Origin: Semisulcospira habei
Lineage: Eukaryota > Mollusca > Gastropoda > Semisulcospiridae
Length of the DNA stretch: 64,000 nucleotides
Assembly (NCBI GenBank): GCA_036245525.1
Contig: BTPG01000005.1
Location: forward strand, 176,120,578-176,184,577
Direction: 5' to 3'
The position numbers and the translations under genes are program-made. Under the pieces are notes generated by a model. It had not been told where the DNA came from, searched no databases, and saw only the letters and a program-made list of their open reading frames with translations. Shown here piece after piece: positions 32,637-43,293 of the stretch; the stretch's first letter is position 1; every line of letters begins with the position of its first letter.

Positions 32637-33514
32637 GTGCCAGATTATTATTAGTGCCAGTGGTGTCTGGAGTATTCAAGGAGGGGGTTTCACCTATAAT
32701 GGGGGTGACAAGTCGTCTCTCGAAGGTTAGAGAGTAGTCCACCAGTATAGGTCCCCACTTTGACACTCAACTCTCACTTGTGGCTCCACGTAGCTGCAGC
32801 ATGCGCAGCGGCCACACCACGGGCAACACCTTCGACTGGCTGGCTAAACCATCTGAGGAGAAACCGGGGGTCTCAAACCCTTGGTGAGGTAGGACTTGCT
32901 CGTCCTAGCATGCAAAGTCTGTCACCGGCCGACTGGGCGGAGGAAACTCAATCAAGGGTTCAACGGCCAAGAGGGCGGGTCAGCAGTGCACTGTGGAGTG
33001 CATAGGGCATGTCAGAGCACAGAAGAAGACATGGCCATCCACTGCAGCCAAGGAAGTTACCAGTTGTAACGTCTCATCGTGCCACTGGACTCTGATTTCT
33101 GCGGCCGAGAAGGTGGGGTTGCTCCAGCGCAACAGCTTCTCCACCAAAATCTCCTTCACGCGCAGGTTTAGTGCATGGATCTTCATCTTCACCAAATCTG
33201 CTTCTTCATCTTCTTTTTTCTTCTGCCTCCTCCAGAAGTCCTGCGGCGATGGGGAACGGGCGAACCGACAGGTAGAGGCTACTACTGGGAGTCGTAGCTC
33301 CGAAATTGCATGTAGGCGGCCTGTGGATCAGTGGTCGCTCTTCCCTGTACTAGGGGCAGCAGGGAAGTTCGGCAGCATCCCAGGCGACTGAGCAGCCCTT
33401 TTCAGGACAGCACTGTTTACCCTAGTAAGGGAGGGAACTAGAAAAGGTGTTCCAAACATTGCCTGCCCTACACCAAACCGGTCAGCTTACCGCGGCTGGC
33501 GGTTTAACCCTATT

Positions 33515-34286
33515 ATGCGGTCGAAGAGAAAAAAAGAACAAAGAAAGAAACTTATCCTCGGTACGTGGAACGTACAAACCCTGTTGGACAGAGATCAGAC
33601 GCAGAGACCGCACAGAAGAACAGCCCTCATAGCCAGGGAGCTGGCGAGATATAAGATCGACATTGCAGTTCTTAGTGAAACCAGATTTGCTGACGAAGGC
33701 TCGATCTGTGAACCTGAAGGTGGGTACACCTTTTTCTGGAAGGGCAAAGCTGAGAACGAGGACAGGATACACGGAGTTGGCTTCGCCATCCGCACCACAC
33801 TTCTCCGACAGCTGCCTTCTCTTCCCACTGGCATCAGCGAACGAGTGATGAAGCTCCGTTTCCCCATCTCCCACACCCGACATGTCACTATCATCAGCGC
33901 CTATGCTCCGACATTCACCAACGCCGATGACGACAAGGAGGCGTTCTATGAGAGCCTCGACTCCCTCCTGAAGTCCACTCCTGCAAGTGACAAACTCATC
34001 GTGCTTGGTGACTTCAATGCTCGAGTTGGGCGTGAATGTGACTGCTGGGAAGGAGTGATGGGCCCACAAGGCTGGGCAAGATGAACAGCAATGGCCTGCT
34101 GCTGCTGACATTGTGCGCTGAGAATGGACTCGCCATCACCAACACCCTCTTCAGGCTGACTAGTAAGTACAAGACAACATGGATGCATCCCAGGTCCAAG
34201 CAGTGGCATCTCATAGACTATGTCATTGTCCGCCAGCGGGATACTCGTGATGTCAGAATCACCAGAGCCATGAGAGGAACCGAGTG
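33515..34286 (+). pseudogene. LINE apurinic-type endonuclease domain, frameshifted
   Basis: This domain nicks the target DNA in LINE retrotransposition. It starts at an ATG at 33515. Visible motifs in order: LGTWNVQTL (N-terminal Asn), DIAVLSETRF (catalytic Glu), GVGFAI, IISAYAPT and LGDFNARVG (Asp and Asn). The first frame ends at 34084 after GPQGWAR. The sequence continues one frame over as MNSNGLLLLTLCAENGLAIT and HPRSKQWHLIDYVIV, so one indel lies near 34080. A second shift near 34285 restores the TDHRLVR block containing the catalytic His. Similar proteins are often mislabelled craniofacial development protein 2. Confidence 0.9.
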
Positions 34287-34288
34287 CA

Positions 34289-35640
34289 TGGACCGACCAT
34301 CGGCTGGTGCGGTCTGTCCTCAACTTGCACATTGCACCAGCACACAGGAAGAGGCCGAAGCTCACCCGACCTTCATTCAGCCTGGCCAAGCTGAAGTGCC
34401 CGGACGTCAAGGAAATCTTCCAGTCCCACCTTGATGACTTGCTAACTGCCCATGGACCGTTGACTGGCAACCCAACTGAAATGTGGAATCAGTTCAAGGG
34501 GATGGTGACTGAGTCTGCCAAAGACGTGCTTGGACCCAAGCAGAGGGTACACCAGGATTGGTTTGATGAGAACAATGAAGAGATCAACAAGATACTGGAG
34601 CAAAAGCGTAGTGCCTTCATCAAGTGGCAGAACGACATTAACTCCTTGTCCAAGAAAGATCGCTTCAAACACCTCCAGAGAAACGCCCAGAGAGAGCTCC
34701 GCAACATGCAGGACACCTGGTGGGACAGCAAGGCAAAAGAACTTGAACACTTTGCTGAATCCAACAACTCCAAGGAGTTTTTCAGTGCTATGAAAGCTGT
34801 CTACGGCCCTGCTAGACTCAGCACAATCCCTCTCTTTTCTTCCAACGGCTTCACCTTGATGAAGGACAAAGGCAGCATCACTGAGCGCTGGAGAGAACAC
34901 TTCTCAAATCTGCTTAAACTGCCTTCCACTGTCGACCCCGCAGCCCTGGACATGATTCAACAGAAGCCGATACTGGATGACCTTGACCTCCCGCCTACGC
35001 TTGGACGAGGTCAAGAAAGCGATCAATCAGACGAGAACATGCCACAGGAATTTAGAGATGCTACAATCGTCTCCTTGTTCAAGAACAAGGGCAGCAAAGC
35101 AGACTGTGCCAATTACCGAGGGATCTCACTCTTGTCCATTGCTGGCAAGATCCTCGCGAGAGTCATCCACGACCGCCTGATCAGCTCTGTATCTGAGGAA
35201 GCACTCCCAGAGGCTCAGTGTGGCTTCAGACCCGGCCGCAGCGCAGTCGACATGGTCTTCTCTGTGAGACAGGTCCAGGAGAAATGCATTGAGCAGCACA
35301 TGTACCTCTACGCTGTCTTCATAGATCTGACCAAAGCATTCGACACCGTGAACAGAGAAGCGCTTTGGGTCATCCTCGCAAAGCTCGTTTGCCCCAGGAA
35401 GTTCACCAACATCATCCGCCTTTTCCATGATGGAATGGTAGGAGTTGTCCAGTCAATCGGCGACACATCCGCACCCTTCGATATTTCCAACGGTGTCAAA
35501 CAAGGTTGTGTTTTTGCCCCCGTGATGTTCAACCTGTTCTTCACGTGTGTCCTGGTCCATGCAGTACGCGACCTTGAGAAGAGAGTGTACTTAAAGTATA
35601 GACTAGACGGCTCTCTCTTCGACCTCCGTCGACTGAACGC
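34289..35640 (+). pseudogene. LINE reverse transcriptase domain lacking motif C
   Basis: The linker from RSVLNLHIAP to about residue 230 is rich in charged residues. Core motifs follow: PQEFRDATIVSLFKNKGSKA and NYRGISLLSIAGKI (fingers), PEAQCGFRPGRSAVDMVFSV, FIDLTKAFDTVNREAL (motif A with a catalytic Asp) and NGVKQGCVFAPVMFNLFF (motif B). Two internal deletions are seen. One near 35030 removes the K-x-P-G-x-D-G-I region with a frame change. The other near 35640 removes the A-D-D segment, so the polymerase active site is incomplete. A run of 14 C marks the second scar. Confidence 0.9.
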
Positions 35641-35662
35641 CAGGACCCCCCCCCCCCCCCTC

Positions 35663-36218
35663 CAAAGTGTATATCGAAGGTACCGAGCTGAAGACTGTCG
35701 AGCAATTCAGGTACCTGGGGAGCATCATCTCTTCTGACGGTACTATCGACAAAGAAATCGCAGCTCGCATCAGCAAAGCCAGCCAAGCCCAGGGTCGTCT
35801 GCGCACTCGTGTGTTGAATAACAACAACGTCAAGCTCTCCACCAAGATCAAAGTCTACAAGGCAGTAGTCCTCCCCAGCCTCCTCTACGGCTGTGAGTCA
35901 TGGACGCTGTACAGAAAGCACCTCAAGCAGCTTGAACGTTTCCACTTGAGATCCCTGCGCTCACTCATGGGCATCAAATGGCAAGACAAGGTGACAAACC
36001 TGGAAGTCCTGGACAATGCTGGTTTAGTGAGTGTTGACGCCTTGATCTTAAAGACTCAACTTCGCTGGACAGGTCATGACATACGCATGGATGATTCTCG
36101 CATGCCACGCCAACTCCTGTATGGTGCACTCTCAAAAGGCCACAGGAAGCAAGGACGGCCAAAGAAACGCTTCAAAGACTGCATAAAAGTACTGCGTCTT
36201 CCCAGTAAAGGAACTTGA
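35663..36218 (+). pseudogene. LINE ORF2 C-terminal domain
   Basis: Reading resumes after the C-run with VYIEGTELKTVEQFRYLGSI, then LPSLLYGCESWTLYRKHLKQ, LRWTGHDIRMDDSRMPRQLL and RKQGRPKKRFKDCIK, ending in TGA at 36216-36218. The layout (thumb, Y-G-C-E-S-W block, basic G-R-P tail) matches RTE-type ORF2 C-termini. It has no stop of its own, but lacks an intact upstream catalytic core. Confidence 0.85.
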
Positions 36219-36589
36219 AGCACAAGTACAAGATAGATCTGGCTGGCGTGCCGCCACCAGGAAAGCCTGCACGCTCTTTGAACACAATCGGCGCGAACGG
36301 ATCACCAGTGCCAGAGCTCGCAGAAAGACAACGTCGACTCTCCCCTCACCTACGCTCCAGTGCCCCGCCCCCATTGCCCTCGCAGGTGTGGCTCCAGGAT
36401 TGGCTTGGCCAGCCACACCCGCACCCACAAATAGAAGTCATGCACAACGACGTCATCATCGGTTTTCGATGATCTACCTATTATAGTGCCAGATTAGCTC
36501 CGACAAGCGCCAAGCTAATCTGGCACTACCCTTGAATTATCATAGTCGACCCATCTCCTGTTGTAGTGTGTCAGGGCTGAATGCGTTAA

Positions 36590-36777
36590 AATAGGCATCA
36601 GTCATTGTTTACCCTGCTAGGCTAGTTTTGTTCCACTGATAACCGTACACTAGTTGTGCGTTGACACGGCGTGCCGTCAGTCACAGGGTACACAGCGGGG
36701 GTAAACCCCATCCCTTTATGGCACCAAACCCACGACACAAGGCATTAAGCCACAAGGCACGGCATCAAGTGCGTGCC
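36590..36777. other. Unassigned sequence
   Basis: GGCACGGCAT/ACACGGCGTGCC-like repeats around 36663-36770. No gene. Confidence 0.4.
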
Positions 36778-36948
36778 ACTCTTTCACTGCCACAAACATT
36801 TGGAACATCTGCGGGGGCTCATGAGGTTCTTTTCTTCTTGCTGTCTCTTGTCCCAACCATGTTCGTTGGATGGATGAGACTTTTCGGTGCTGAATTTGCC
36901 ATTCTTTCAAAGAGATAATTTTGCCGCCACTGGCAGTGACGTGACTAA
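36778..36948. mobile_element. Family A element with left hairpin arm deleted
   Basis: The left flank ACTCTTTCACTGCCACAAAC joins at CATCTGCGGGGG to the right arm GCTCATGAGGTTCTTTTCTT. The right end GGCAGTGACGTGACTAA has lost its TTAA. Confidence 0.75.
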
Positions 36949-37096
36949 AGAGGGATGGTTCGCACCATGCATGTGTACGTCATCATTTATCGTGAACCTG
37001 GGTAGTGTGATGAGAAACAGACACCGTGACATACTCAAGAAGTGCACTGCGAACATCTAATGCTGTAATCGTACTAGAGGAAATGAAAACATATTG

Positions 37097-37183
37097 TTAA
37101 CCCTTATGGTTCAGTATCAGCAGCGCTTGTTGTAGCGATGATTCCTGCACGAATCATCGCGACAAAAAGTTCTATTGACAGCA
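37097..37183. mobile_element. Family C element, diverged
   Basis: TTAACCCTTATGGTTCAGTA start. GTAGCGATGATTCCTGC faces GAATCATCGCGACAAAAAG. CGATGATTC/GAATCATCG replaces the usual GAGGTGATTC/GAATCACCTC on both sides. Confidence 0.7.
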
Positions 37184-37268
37184 CATTCGAGACGCGCTGC
37201 ATTCTGGATGAATAGTTTCTTTTATGCCGTGACATCCGCCGGATGCGGCAAGTCACACGAAATTGTTA
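37182..37268. mobile_element. Family D element, diverged
   Basis: GCACATTCGAGACGCGCTGC start, TTAA end at 37265-37268. CATCCGCCGGATGCGGC marks the right arm. It directly follows the family C copy with no spacer. Confidence 0.6.
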
Positions 37269-37358
37269 ACACCGTGGTCGTGTTTTGAAAGCAAGGTCAG
37301 TGACGATCTTACATCTTAGATACCCACACATCCCCTTAAGCTGTCCTCATTTTTACTG

Positions 37359-37579
37359 TTAGCCCCTTGATTGCCAGTGGACGCGGATTTCGCGTCTGAA
37401 ACCACTGCACTCTGACCGACACCCCCATGAAGAACACAAATGAAACGGGACCAAACGTGGGTACAAAGAACACAGGACTGAACAAAAGACATAAATCCTC
37501 ATGAGCCCCCGCGACAGCGGGGGCTCATGAGGATTCATGTCTCTTGCAGATTGCTTTCCCCTTGCCCAGTAAGGAGTTA
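37359..37579. mobile_element. Family A element
   Basis: GTTAGCCCCTTGATTGCCAG to CCAGTAAGGAGTTAA. Hairpin 37483-37547 with GCGACAGC centre: ATAAATCCTCATGAGCCCCC faces GGGGGCTCATGAGGATTCAT. Confidence 0.85.
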
Positions 37580-37594
37580 ACTATTTTACACCCA

Positions 37595-37850
37595 AGATAC
37601 CCACGGCACATCCCTCTAAGCTACCCGCATTTTTACTGTTAATCCGTTCAGTGCCCGTTGACGCAGACTGTGTTTCTGCAATCTTCGTTACTTCAACGCC
37701 AGAAAACCCTAGCTGTGCCAAGAACATGCAAAATCAAAGTGGTGTCAGCAACAGGTGATCATGAGGATCCGCCTATACCTCTTGCAGCCGGGTGATATTC
37801 AAATTTTCTCTGCGCTGGCCGGGCTGTACCGGTCATTTCTCTTTCAAATT
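37595..37850. mobile_element. Family A element with hairpin lost, cut by a SINE
   Basis: TTAATCCGTTCAGTGCCCGT starts it at 37639. The hairpin is reduced to CAGCAACAGGTGATCATGAG and TATACCTCTTGCAG. The SINE begins at 37851. The preceding 40 bases (GATACCCACGGCACATCCCT region) duplicate those before the 37359 element, so flank and element were duplicated together. Confidence 0.7.
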
Positions 37851-38257
37851 GGGGCGGTCCGTGGCGCAGTGGTTAAGGCGCCTGCCACCAATGCTAAAGG
37901 TGCGAGGTTCGATTCCGGGTTCCGGCGTCGGATTTTTCTCCTCTAGCAAGTGTCACCGTTAATTCGGGCGGACCGTCGGGGGTTCTTTCTCCGGGTACTC
38001 CGGCTCTTCCTCCCCCTCCACTTTGGTATCAGTTTCAGCCAACTTAATAAAATTTCAAATACAAAACGATTTCCAAATACCGTCAGTAGCTCGCTTGAGC
38101 TTGCCCTTAGCACCACGTGAATGTTCTGTGTTTACGTACAGTGTGTGAGTGAATGCGTGTGATTCACGTGAGCATGCTTGTTGGGTTCAGTTCGCGGCTA
38201 CATTCTGCGCATTGAGTTATATTATAAATATGAGAAATGCGCCATATAAATGCTATG

Positions 38258-38325
<68 letters not shown>
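37851..38325 (+). mobile_element. Complete tRNA-derived SINE with (ATT)n tail
   Basis: TTCAAATT flanks it on both sides (37843-37850 and 38326-38333). Box A TGGCGCAGTGG (37862-37872) and box B GGTTCGATTCC (37906-37916) define a polymerase III promoter. The central domain carries TTTCTCCGGGTACTCCGG, resembling conserved centres of animal SINE superfamilies such as MetaSINEs (from memory, not checked). The 3' part ends GAGAAATGCGCCATATAAAT before about 22 ATT units, the same tail style as the LINE fragments here, which suggests a LINE partner. Confidence 0.9.
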
Positions 38326-38329
<4 letters not shown>

Positions 38330-38333
38330 AATT

Positions 38334-38986
<653 letters not shown>

Positions 38987-39225
38987 CTCCGACAGCTATT
39001 TTATTTCTCCCAAATATAGTGGGGTGGAGGTGAAGGGGAGGGAGGTGGGCAGGGGATACCCCCCCCCCCCCCCCACACACACACACACCCCTCTATATTT
39101 CATATCTTCGGTTCCTACACCACTGAAAGCTCAAAAATAAAACGGTGCATTTGTTTCAAAGTACAGGTTTTGTGATGTAACATGAACAAATTAGGTCATG
39201 GATATTCGCGGTCATGACCAGTATC

Positions 39226-39294
39226 TGCTAGAGACATAGATCCTCATGAGCCACTGCTGAATGCCGGGGCTCATGAGAATCTATGTCTCTTGCT
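39226..39294. repeat. Family A hairpin
   Basis: TAGAGACATAGATCCTCATG faces CTCATGAGAATCTATGTCTC. GAGACATAG pairs with CTATGTCTC. The centre is degraded (CACTGCTGAATGCCGG). Confidence 0.75.
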
Positions 39295-39435
39295 ATTTTT
39301 TAATTATCCTGAATTCCACAAGCGATGTATGTGGCACGTCTACACTAAGTATAAGTATAACGTTAAACTTTCCTGACGGACTTCAAAAATTCAAATCACG
39401 AGTTGTCTTTGAAATGTGTCTTCTTTAGTTTTCAA

Positions 39436-39644
39436 ATCATTCATCCCTGACGCACTACAGCAGGAGATGGATCGACCATGATAATTCAAGGCTAGTACCA
39501 AATTATCTTGGCTCCTGTCGGCGCCAAGCTTATCTCGCACTGCCCTTAAATTATCATGGTCGATCCATCTACTGCAACTGTTGCATAGTCATTAGATGAC
39601 GCCTCCAAATTCGGGAAATACGGCCGTTGGGCTGAATGAGTTAA
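39436..39644. mobile_element. Family B element
   Basis: AATCATTCATCCCTGACGCA to TTGGGCTGAATGAGTTAA. GGATCGACCATGATAATTCA faces ATTATCATGGTCGATCC. The inner arms have drifted (AAATTATCTTGG against CCAAGCTTATCTC). Confidence 0.85.
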
Positions 39645-39871
39645 TGTTTCGTAATCACTCACTGCTTTGCCGTCGCCATTTTTTTCTACGATGTCTGTTG
39701 GTGGGAGGGAGGTGGGGCGGGGTGGGGGGGCGGGGAGGGGGGAAGGGGGGGGGGCAATCAGTTCCCTATGTTCCACTACAAAAAATTTGAAAGGTCATTG
39801 GTCGCGGAGGCAGAAGCGATAGACATTGGACGTCGACACATATTGTAACTTGAGCCTGTAGCTGCGGTTTT

Positions 39872-39938
39872 CAGCAAAAGGCATAGATCCTGACGAGCCC
39901 CCGCAGTTGCGGGGGCTCATGTGGATCTATGCCTCTGC
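39872..39938. repeat. Family A hairpin
   Basis: AAAAGGCATAGATCCTGACG faces GCTCATGTGGATCTATGCCT around GCAGTTGC. The preceding 200 bp (39645-39871) holds a G-rich patch at 39705-39755. Confidence 0.75.
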
Positions 39939-40803
39939 AGTTGGTTAGTGTTTAATCCGTGCTGGTATTGTCATTTAAGGTCTCCTCGCCGTTCTGGTTT
40001 CCAGCATCTTGCGACTCATGCAGGCCTGTTTCCATTCAGTTACACGACAGCGGCGAGCTAGGGTACATGGCAACAACAACAACAAAAAAGTAGCTGAGCA
40101 GCAGGCGTAAAATCGCTTTGTGTTTCCATATGGTGGCGCGACAGGCGGCATCGCGCTCCTATTGAAGCTGATTAGAATTGCTGCTACTTGTCTCATGCTG
40201 AAAACCGCGCTCCCTTCACAGCGATATCGCGGGGGCAATCGCCTTTGAATTGCTAGATGGGGCCGAGATACATTTTTGTCGCCGCGGCTGTCGCCTGTCG
40301 CAACCCGCTGTCACGTCGCGCATAAAAATTATGAAAACACTCCTTCTTTATTTCAGTGTTCTCGATTTGTGTCGCTGTCCGACCACCGCTTTCGCGTATT
40401 TGTGTTGGGCAAACCAGCCACCAACAGAAACTTACAGTTGCATTCATTCACTGCTCTGTGGCGCTAGAGGTTGATGACCTCTTCCATGGTAAGTCCCTTA
40501 ATCCTGCCGGACTCAGTGAGTGCGAGGTGCTGAGGCAGACGTCTGCTCTGCGCGGGCCAATGATAGCCTACGTCAGCCCGAGGACTTTGTGCGCCCTGCG
40601 TTTCTCGCCAAGATGTCGGTCTGCCCACTGGCATTGTCCTAACATTGTGCCGGCACTAAATGTGTTTAACAATCACTTCTCGGCACTTCTAGTTCTACAT
40701 ATTTATAAGAATTGTGCCGCACACTTGTAACGGGGTGCCTCAAATTTTCTTTTCTTGAGTCGCCTCGAAGAAATGGGACTCAACGGACATTCAAGGGTTC
40801 GTA
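39939..40803. other. Unassigned sequence
   Basis: CAACAACAA at 40071-40085. GTCTGCTCTGCGCGGGCCAA near 40540 may be a family H remnant. No credible gene among the overlapping short frames. Confidence 0.45.
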
Positions 40804-40874
40804 GACATTGGGTGTGTCCCTCGATTCGCTACCGCTGACCAGCGATAGCGAATCGAGAGAGGCAACCAGTGTTA
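40804..40874. repeat. Family J hairpin
   Basis: GTGTGTCCCTCGATTCGCTA faces TAGCGAATCGAGAGAGGCAA around CCGCTGACCAGCGA. The ends are ACATTGGG/CCAGTGT. Confidence 0.75.
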
Positions 40875-40972
40875 AGTTAGTTTTGTGGTATGTTGCTGGC
40901 TTACACTAACATTGATCTCGGGTTTTGTTGTCGTTGTTTTGTTTTTTGTTTTGTGTTGTATGTTTTGTGTGT

Positions 40973-41130
40973 AAGAAATGCCACATTTTCGGAATCATCG
41001 GAAACACTCCGACGATTCCAAAAATGTCGCATTTCTTTTGCTCGTCAGTATACAAAACAATATAAAAACTAAAACAAAAACTAAATTTTTTTCAATGATT
41101 CCAACAATGTGCCATTTTTTTTGCTGGTCA
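40973..41130. repeat. Family L hairpin plus a partial second right arm
   Basis: AAATGCCACATTTTCGGAAT faces ATTCCAAAAATGTCGCATTT, followed by CTTTTGCTCGTCAGTAT. A second, looser copy of that right side (GATTCCAACAATGTGCCATT then TTTGCTGGTCAGTATTG) follows at 41096-41137. Confidence 0.75.
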
Positions 41131-41137
41131 GTATTGA

Positions 41138-41467
41138 ATAAACTGGATTTTGGACAGCGTTGCCGTAGCTGCCACAAAGGCAACGGGTGGTCGCACCATT
41201 TGCCAATTTATTTCGGTTTTTGTCTACCGCGGTATTGAAAATACGGTAGACTTTGAGATGGGGCTGGTCGGAGCACGATCCGTAGCATGCAAATGACGAA
41301 CATAGTCGGGCACACATCGGACTGTGACAGTGAATCCACAGAGCGTACTAATGGCGGGAAGCGCCTTGTGTCCGTCCTTATTTGTGTGCGCCGGCATGAG
41401 CCTTAATTAGTGTTGATCAGAAATCGGTTTAGAGAGGAGGGAAATGGATCAGAAGGATAAAAACGGC
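41138..41467. other. Unassigned sequence
   Basis: Nothing recognised. Confidence 0.4.
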
Positions 41468-41529
41468 TTAACTCAATCGGAGAGGTGCCGCCTCCGGATT
41501 CGCGGCATACCCCGGCCCGAATGAGATAA
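41468..41529. mobile_element. Family D element, shortened
   Basis: TTAACTCAATCGGAGAGGTG to CCGAATGAGATAA. The left arm CGCCTCCGGATTCGCGGC is present and the right arm is mostly deleted (ATACCCCGGCC). Confidence 0.7.
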
Positions 41530-41789
41530 AACTGATGAACAACTCTGAATGTTCCTGAAAGAAAAACGCACGTGAGCTGCAAACAATACGGTAGACTTTA
41601 TCCGGATGAAATCTTCATCTTGTTTGTTTTGTTTTGTTTTGTTTTTTCCCCCTTAAAATCAGACTCCCTAAACCTACTACTGTACACACGTCTTACCCGA
41701 CCACGTCTCCTCTCCCAACACCTTTTGCCCGTCGCCGGTATTATTAGTTTTATGAACCGTGCACAATTTACCCCTTCCGACAATCGTGC

Positions 41790-42100
41790 CTATACTTTAC
41801 TAACAGTAGTGAGTTACTTTTACGCCGAACGTCACTCCTCCAATCAAACGAACGTGAGCCGGCGTAGTGCCACAGCGGACAACCAGCTTCAACCGTAAGC
41901 ATAGCGGACAACACTCCTAACATCTCCAAGAGGCATAGATCCTTATGAGCCCCGGAGGGCTCATGAGGATCTATGCCTCTTGGGGATGATAGGAGTGTTG
42001 TCTGTGCTTCAGGTACACACTGCTTACGCGCCGTTATTTCGCTCTCGTTTGTTGTTGGGAGTCATCGTCTGTGTAAACGTAACCTCACTGATGCTGTTTG
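41790..42100. repeat. ~300-bp imperfect palindrome with a family A-type core
   Basis: The core at 41926-41985 pairs CCAAGAGGCATAGATCCTTA with TGAGGATCTATGCCTCTTGG. It is extended by GCGGACAACACTCCTA/TAGGAGTGTTGTCTGTGC. Outer sequences also mirror loosely (AGTGAGTTACTTTTACGCCG near 41806 against CGTAACCTCACTG near 42077). The core tip is only CCGG. Confidence 0.75.
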
Positions 42101-42442
42101 ACGGACACTTCAGGTTGAATAATACTGGCCCGTGGGCCAAATGTAGTTGATGCCTTTTCTAATTGTAGACACACTTATGTTTCTCATGTGTCTTTTTTTG
42201 GACCGAAATATTAGCTTCCAAAAGGCGCCTATAAGACGTCTACGACTGTTGGCCCTAGAACACTCGGCCCGAGGACCTTTTACTGACTGGAAGCAAAGCA
42301 AGGCCACTATAAGAATTCCAGGAGGAACAAAAATATCTGCGTCTTTGTTTTGTAGGGTATCAGGTTGCGGCAGCTCGTGGCCTTTTGGAGCGGCCCAGCC
42401 AACACCACTGAGTACAACAGTCTCTGAGCAAAATATTCGATC
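42101..42442. other. Unassigned sequence
   Basis: Nothing recognised. Confidence 0.4.
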
Positions 42443-42512
42443 TCCACGAAGCATGGATTCTCATGAGCCCACGCAGACCAAGCGGCCCATGAGCATTATC
42501 CATGCTTCTTGC
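42443..42512. repeat. Family A hairpin, GAAGCATGGAT variant
   Basis: CGAAGCATGGATTCTCATGA faces CATGAGCATTATCCATGCTT. GAAGCATGGAT/ATCCATGCTTC differs from AGAGGCATAGAT/ATCTATGCCTCT on both arms. Confidence 0.8.
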
Positions 42513-42802
42513 TGGAAGAGGCTGCATGACCGGTTTCTACCCAAAGACCGTGGCAACGTACGAGATTCAAGGATACCACACAGGGTAACGTGATAGTTTC
42601 TTCGACTTTAGTCTGAAGATCGACTCTTTTGACTTCCTCCGTCCGTGGAGCAGAAAGATATAGTCAGTGCAGTCAGCCTGTATTAATGAGAGGTGATTCA
42701 TGTCCATAAGTATCTATATTCACATGAGCTCATGAGAAATCTCGCTGCTTTCAAGTGCTTTCCACTCATATTTTTATAACATGCTCTTCAGAGGTCCTCC
42801 AT
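42513..42802. other. Unassigned sequence with a decayed family A remnant
   Basis: AGTATCTATATTCACATGAG and CTCATGAGAAATCTCGCTGC at 42708-42752 look like a family A hairpin that has lost its tip. Confidence 0.45.
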
Positions 42803-42871
42803 CGCAAGAGGTCTGGATCCTCATGAGCTCCCGCGAACGCGGGGGCTCATGAGGATCCAGACCTCTCTCGC
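42803..42871. repeat. Family A hairpin, GTCTGGATCC variant
   Basis: AAGAGGTCTGGATCCTCATG faces CATGAGGATCCAGACCTCTC. GGTCTGGATCC/GGATCCAGACC is a clear matched pair of changes. Confidence 0.9.
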
Positions 42872-43041
42872 TAACCCTCATCAGCATCTTGCAAAGGTGT
42901 CTACAGACGTTATTTCTTTGGCGATACCTATGTAGGTGTCTGCTTAGTTTATTTTCCTGACATTTTTAAAATGATGATATCGCGGTCGATGTCCTACTGT
43001 AGAAGAGAATTTGAGCTAGGGACAAGGCTGTCCACTCAAGA
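42872..43041. other. Unassigned sequence
   Basis: Nothing recognised. Confidence 0.4.
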
Positions 43042-43165
43042 AGAAAGTGTGTTACGTGGGCAGAACAAAAAGTGTGTTACGTGGGCAGAAAGAAAGTGTG
43101 TTACGTGCGCAGAAAGAAAGTGTGTTAGTGACTGGAAGAAAGTGTGTTATGTGGGCAGAGACAGA
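43042..43165. repeat. 24-bp minisatellite, five units
   Basis: GAAAGTGTGTTACGTGGGCA recurs with spacing 26, 24, 24 and 22. Units differ by small changes (TGCGCAG, AGTGACTGG). Confidence 0.85.
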
Positions 43166-43293
43166 AAATTATGCACGCAACCTTGTTTTCTCAAGGACAT
43201 CAGGGTTATTGTACAAATGATTGTTGACCCCCCAAAAAAATAAAAAAAAATCATACCAAAACGTTGACAGCCAAGCTAACGTGTAAAATGCAC

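Larger units (their letters stand above)
32648..36484 (+). mobile_element. RTE-like LINE, nearly full length but defective
   Basis: A 3.8-kb insertion flanked by AGTGCCAGATTA (32636-32647 and 36485-36496), a 12-bp target duplication. An untranslated leader of about 870 bp is followed by one ORF2-type reading frame: endonuclease, reverse transcriptase, then a C-terminal domain. The 3' end lacks a poly-A or microsatellite tail and finishes with CATCATCGGTTTTCGATGAT. Assignment to the RTE group rests on domain order and the C-terminal R-x-x-G-R-P segment, and has not been checked by phylogeny. Confidence 0.85.
31931..36589. mobile_element. Family B element split by two LINE insertions
   Basis: Left part 31931-31993: TTTACCCCATTCAGCCCTGA through ACCATGATAATTCAAGGGT. 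A short continuation of the left arm, AGTGCCAGATTA, appears at 32636-32647. The remaining right part runs from 36485 (AGTGCCAGATTAGCTCCGAC) to GCTGAATGCGTTAA at 36589. The arms still pair: GATGGGTCGACCATGATAAT with ATTATCATAGTCGACCCATC. Confidence 0.9.

Noticed and set aside
33515..36218. Host gene such as craniofacial development protein 2
   Set aside because: Database names of that kind usually reflect LINE endonucleases. The domain order, target duplication and frameshifts identify a retrotransposon.
37851..37925. Functional tRNA gene
   Set aside because: Box A and box B are present but the acceptor ends do not pair, and the sequence runs into a SINE body with an ATT tail and target duplication. 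The same holds for 3735-3828 and 10005-10092.
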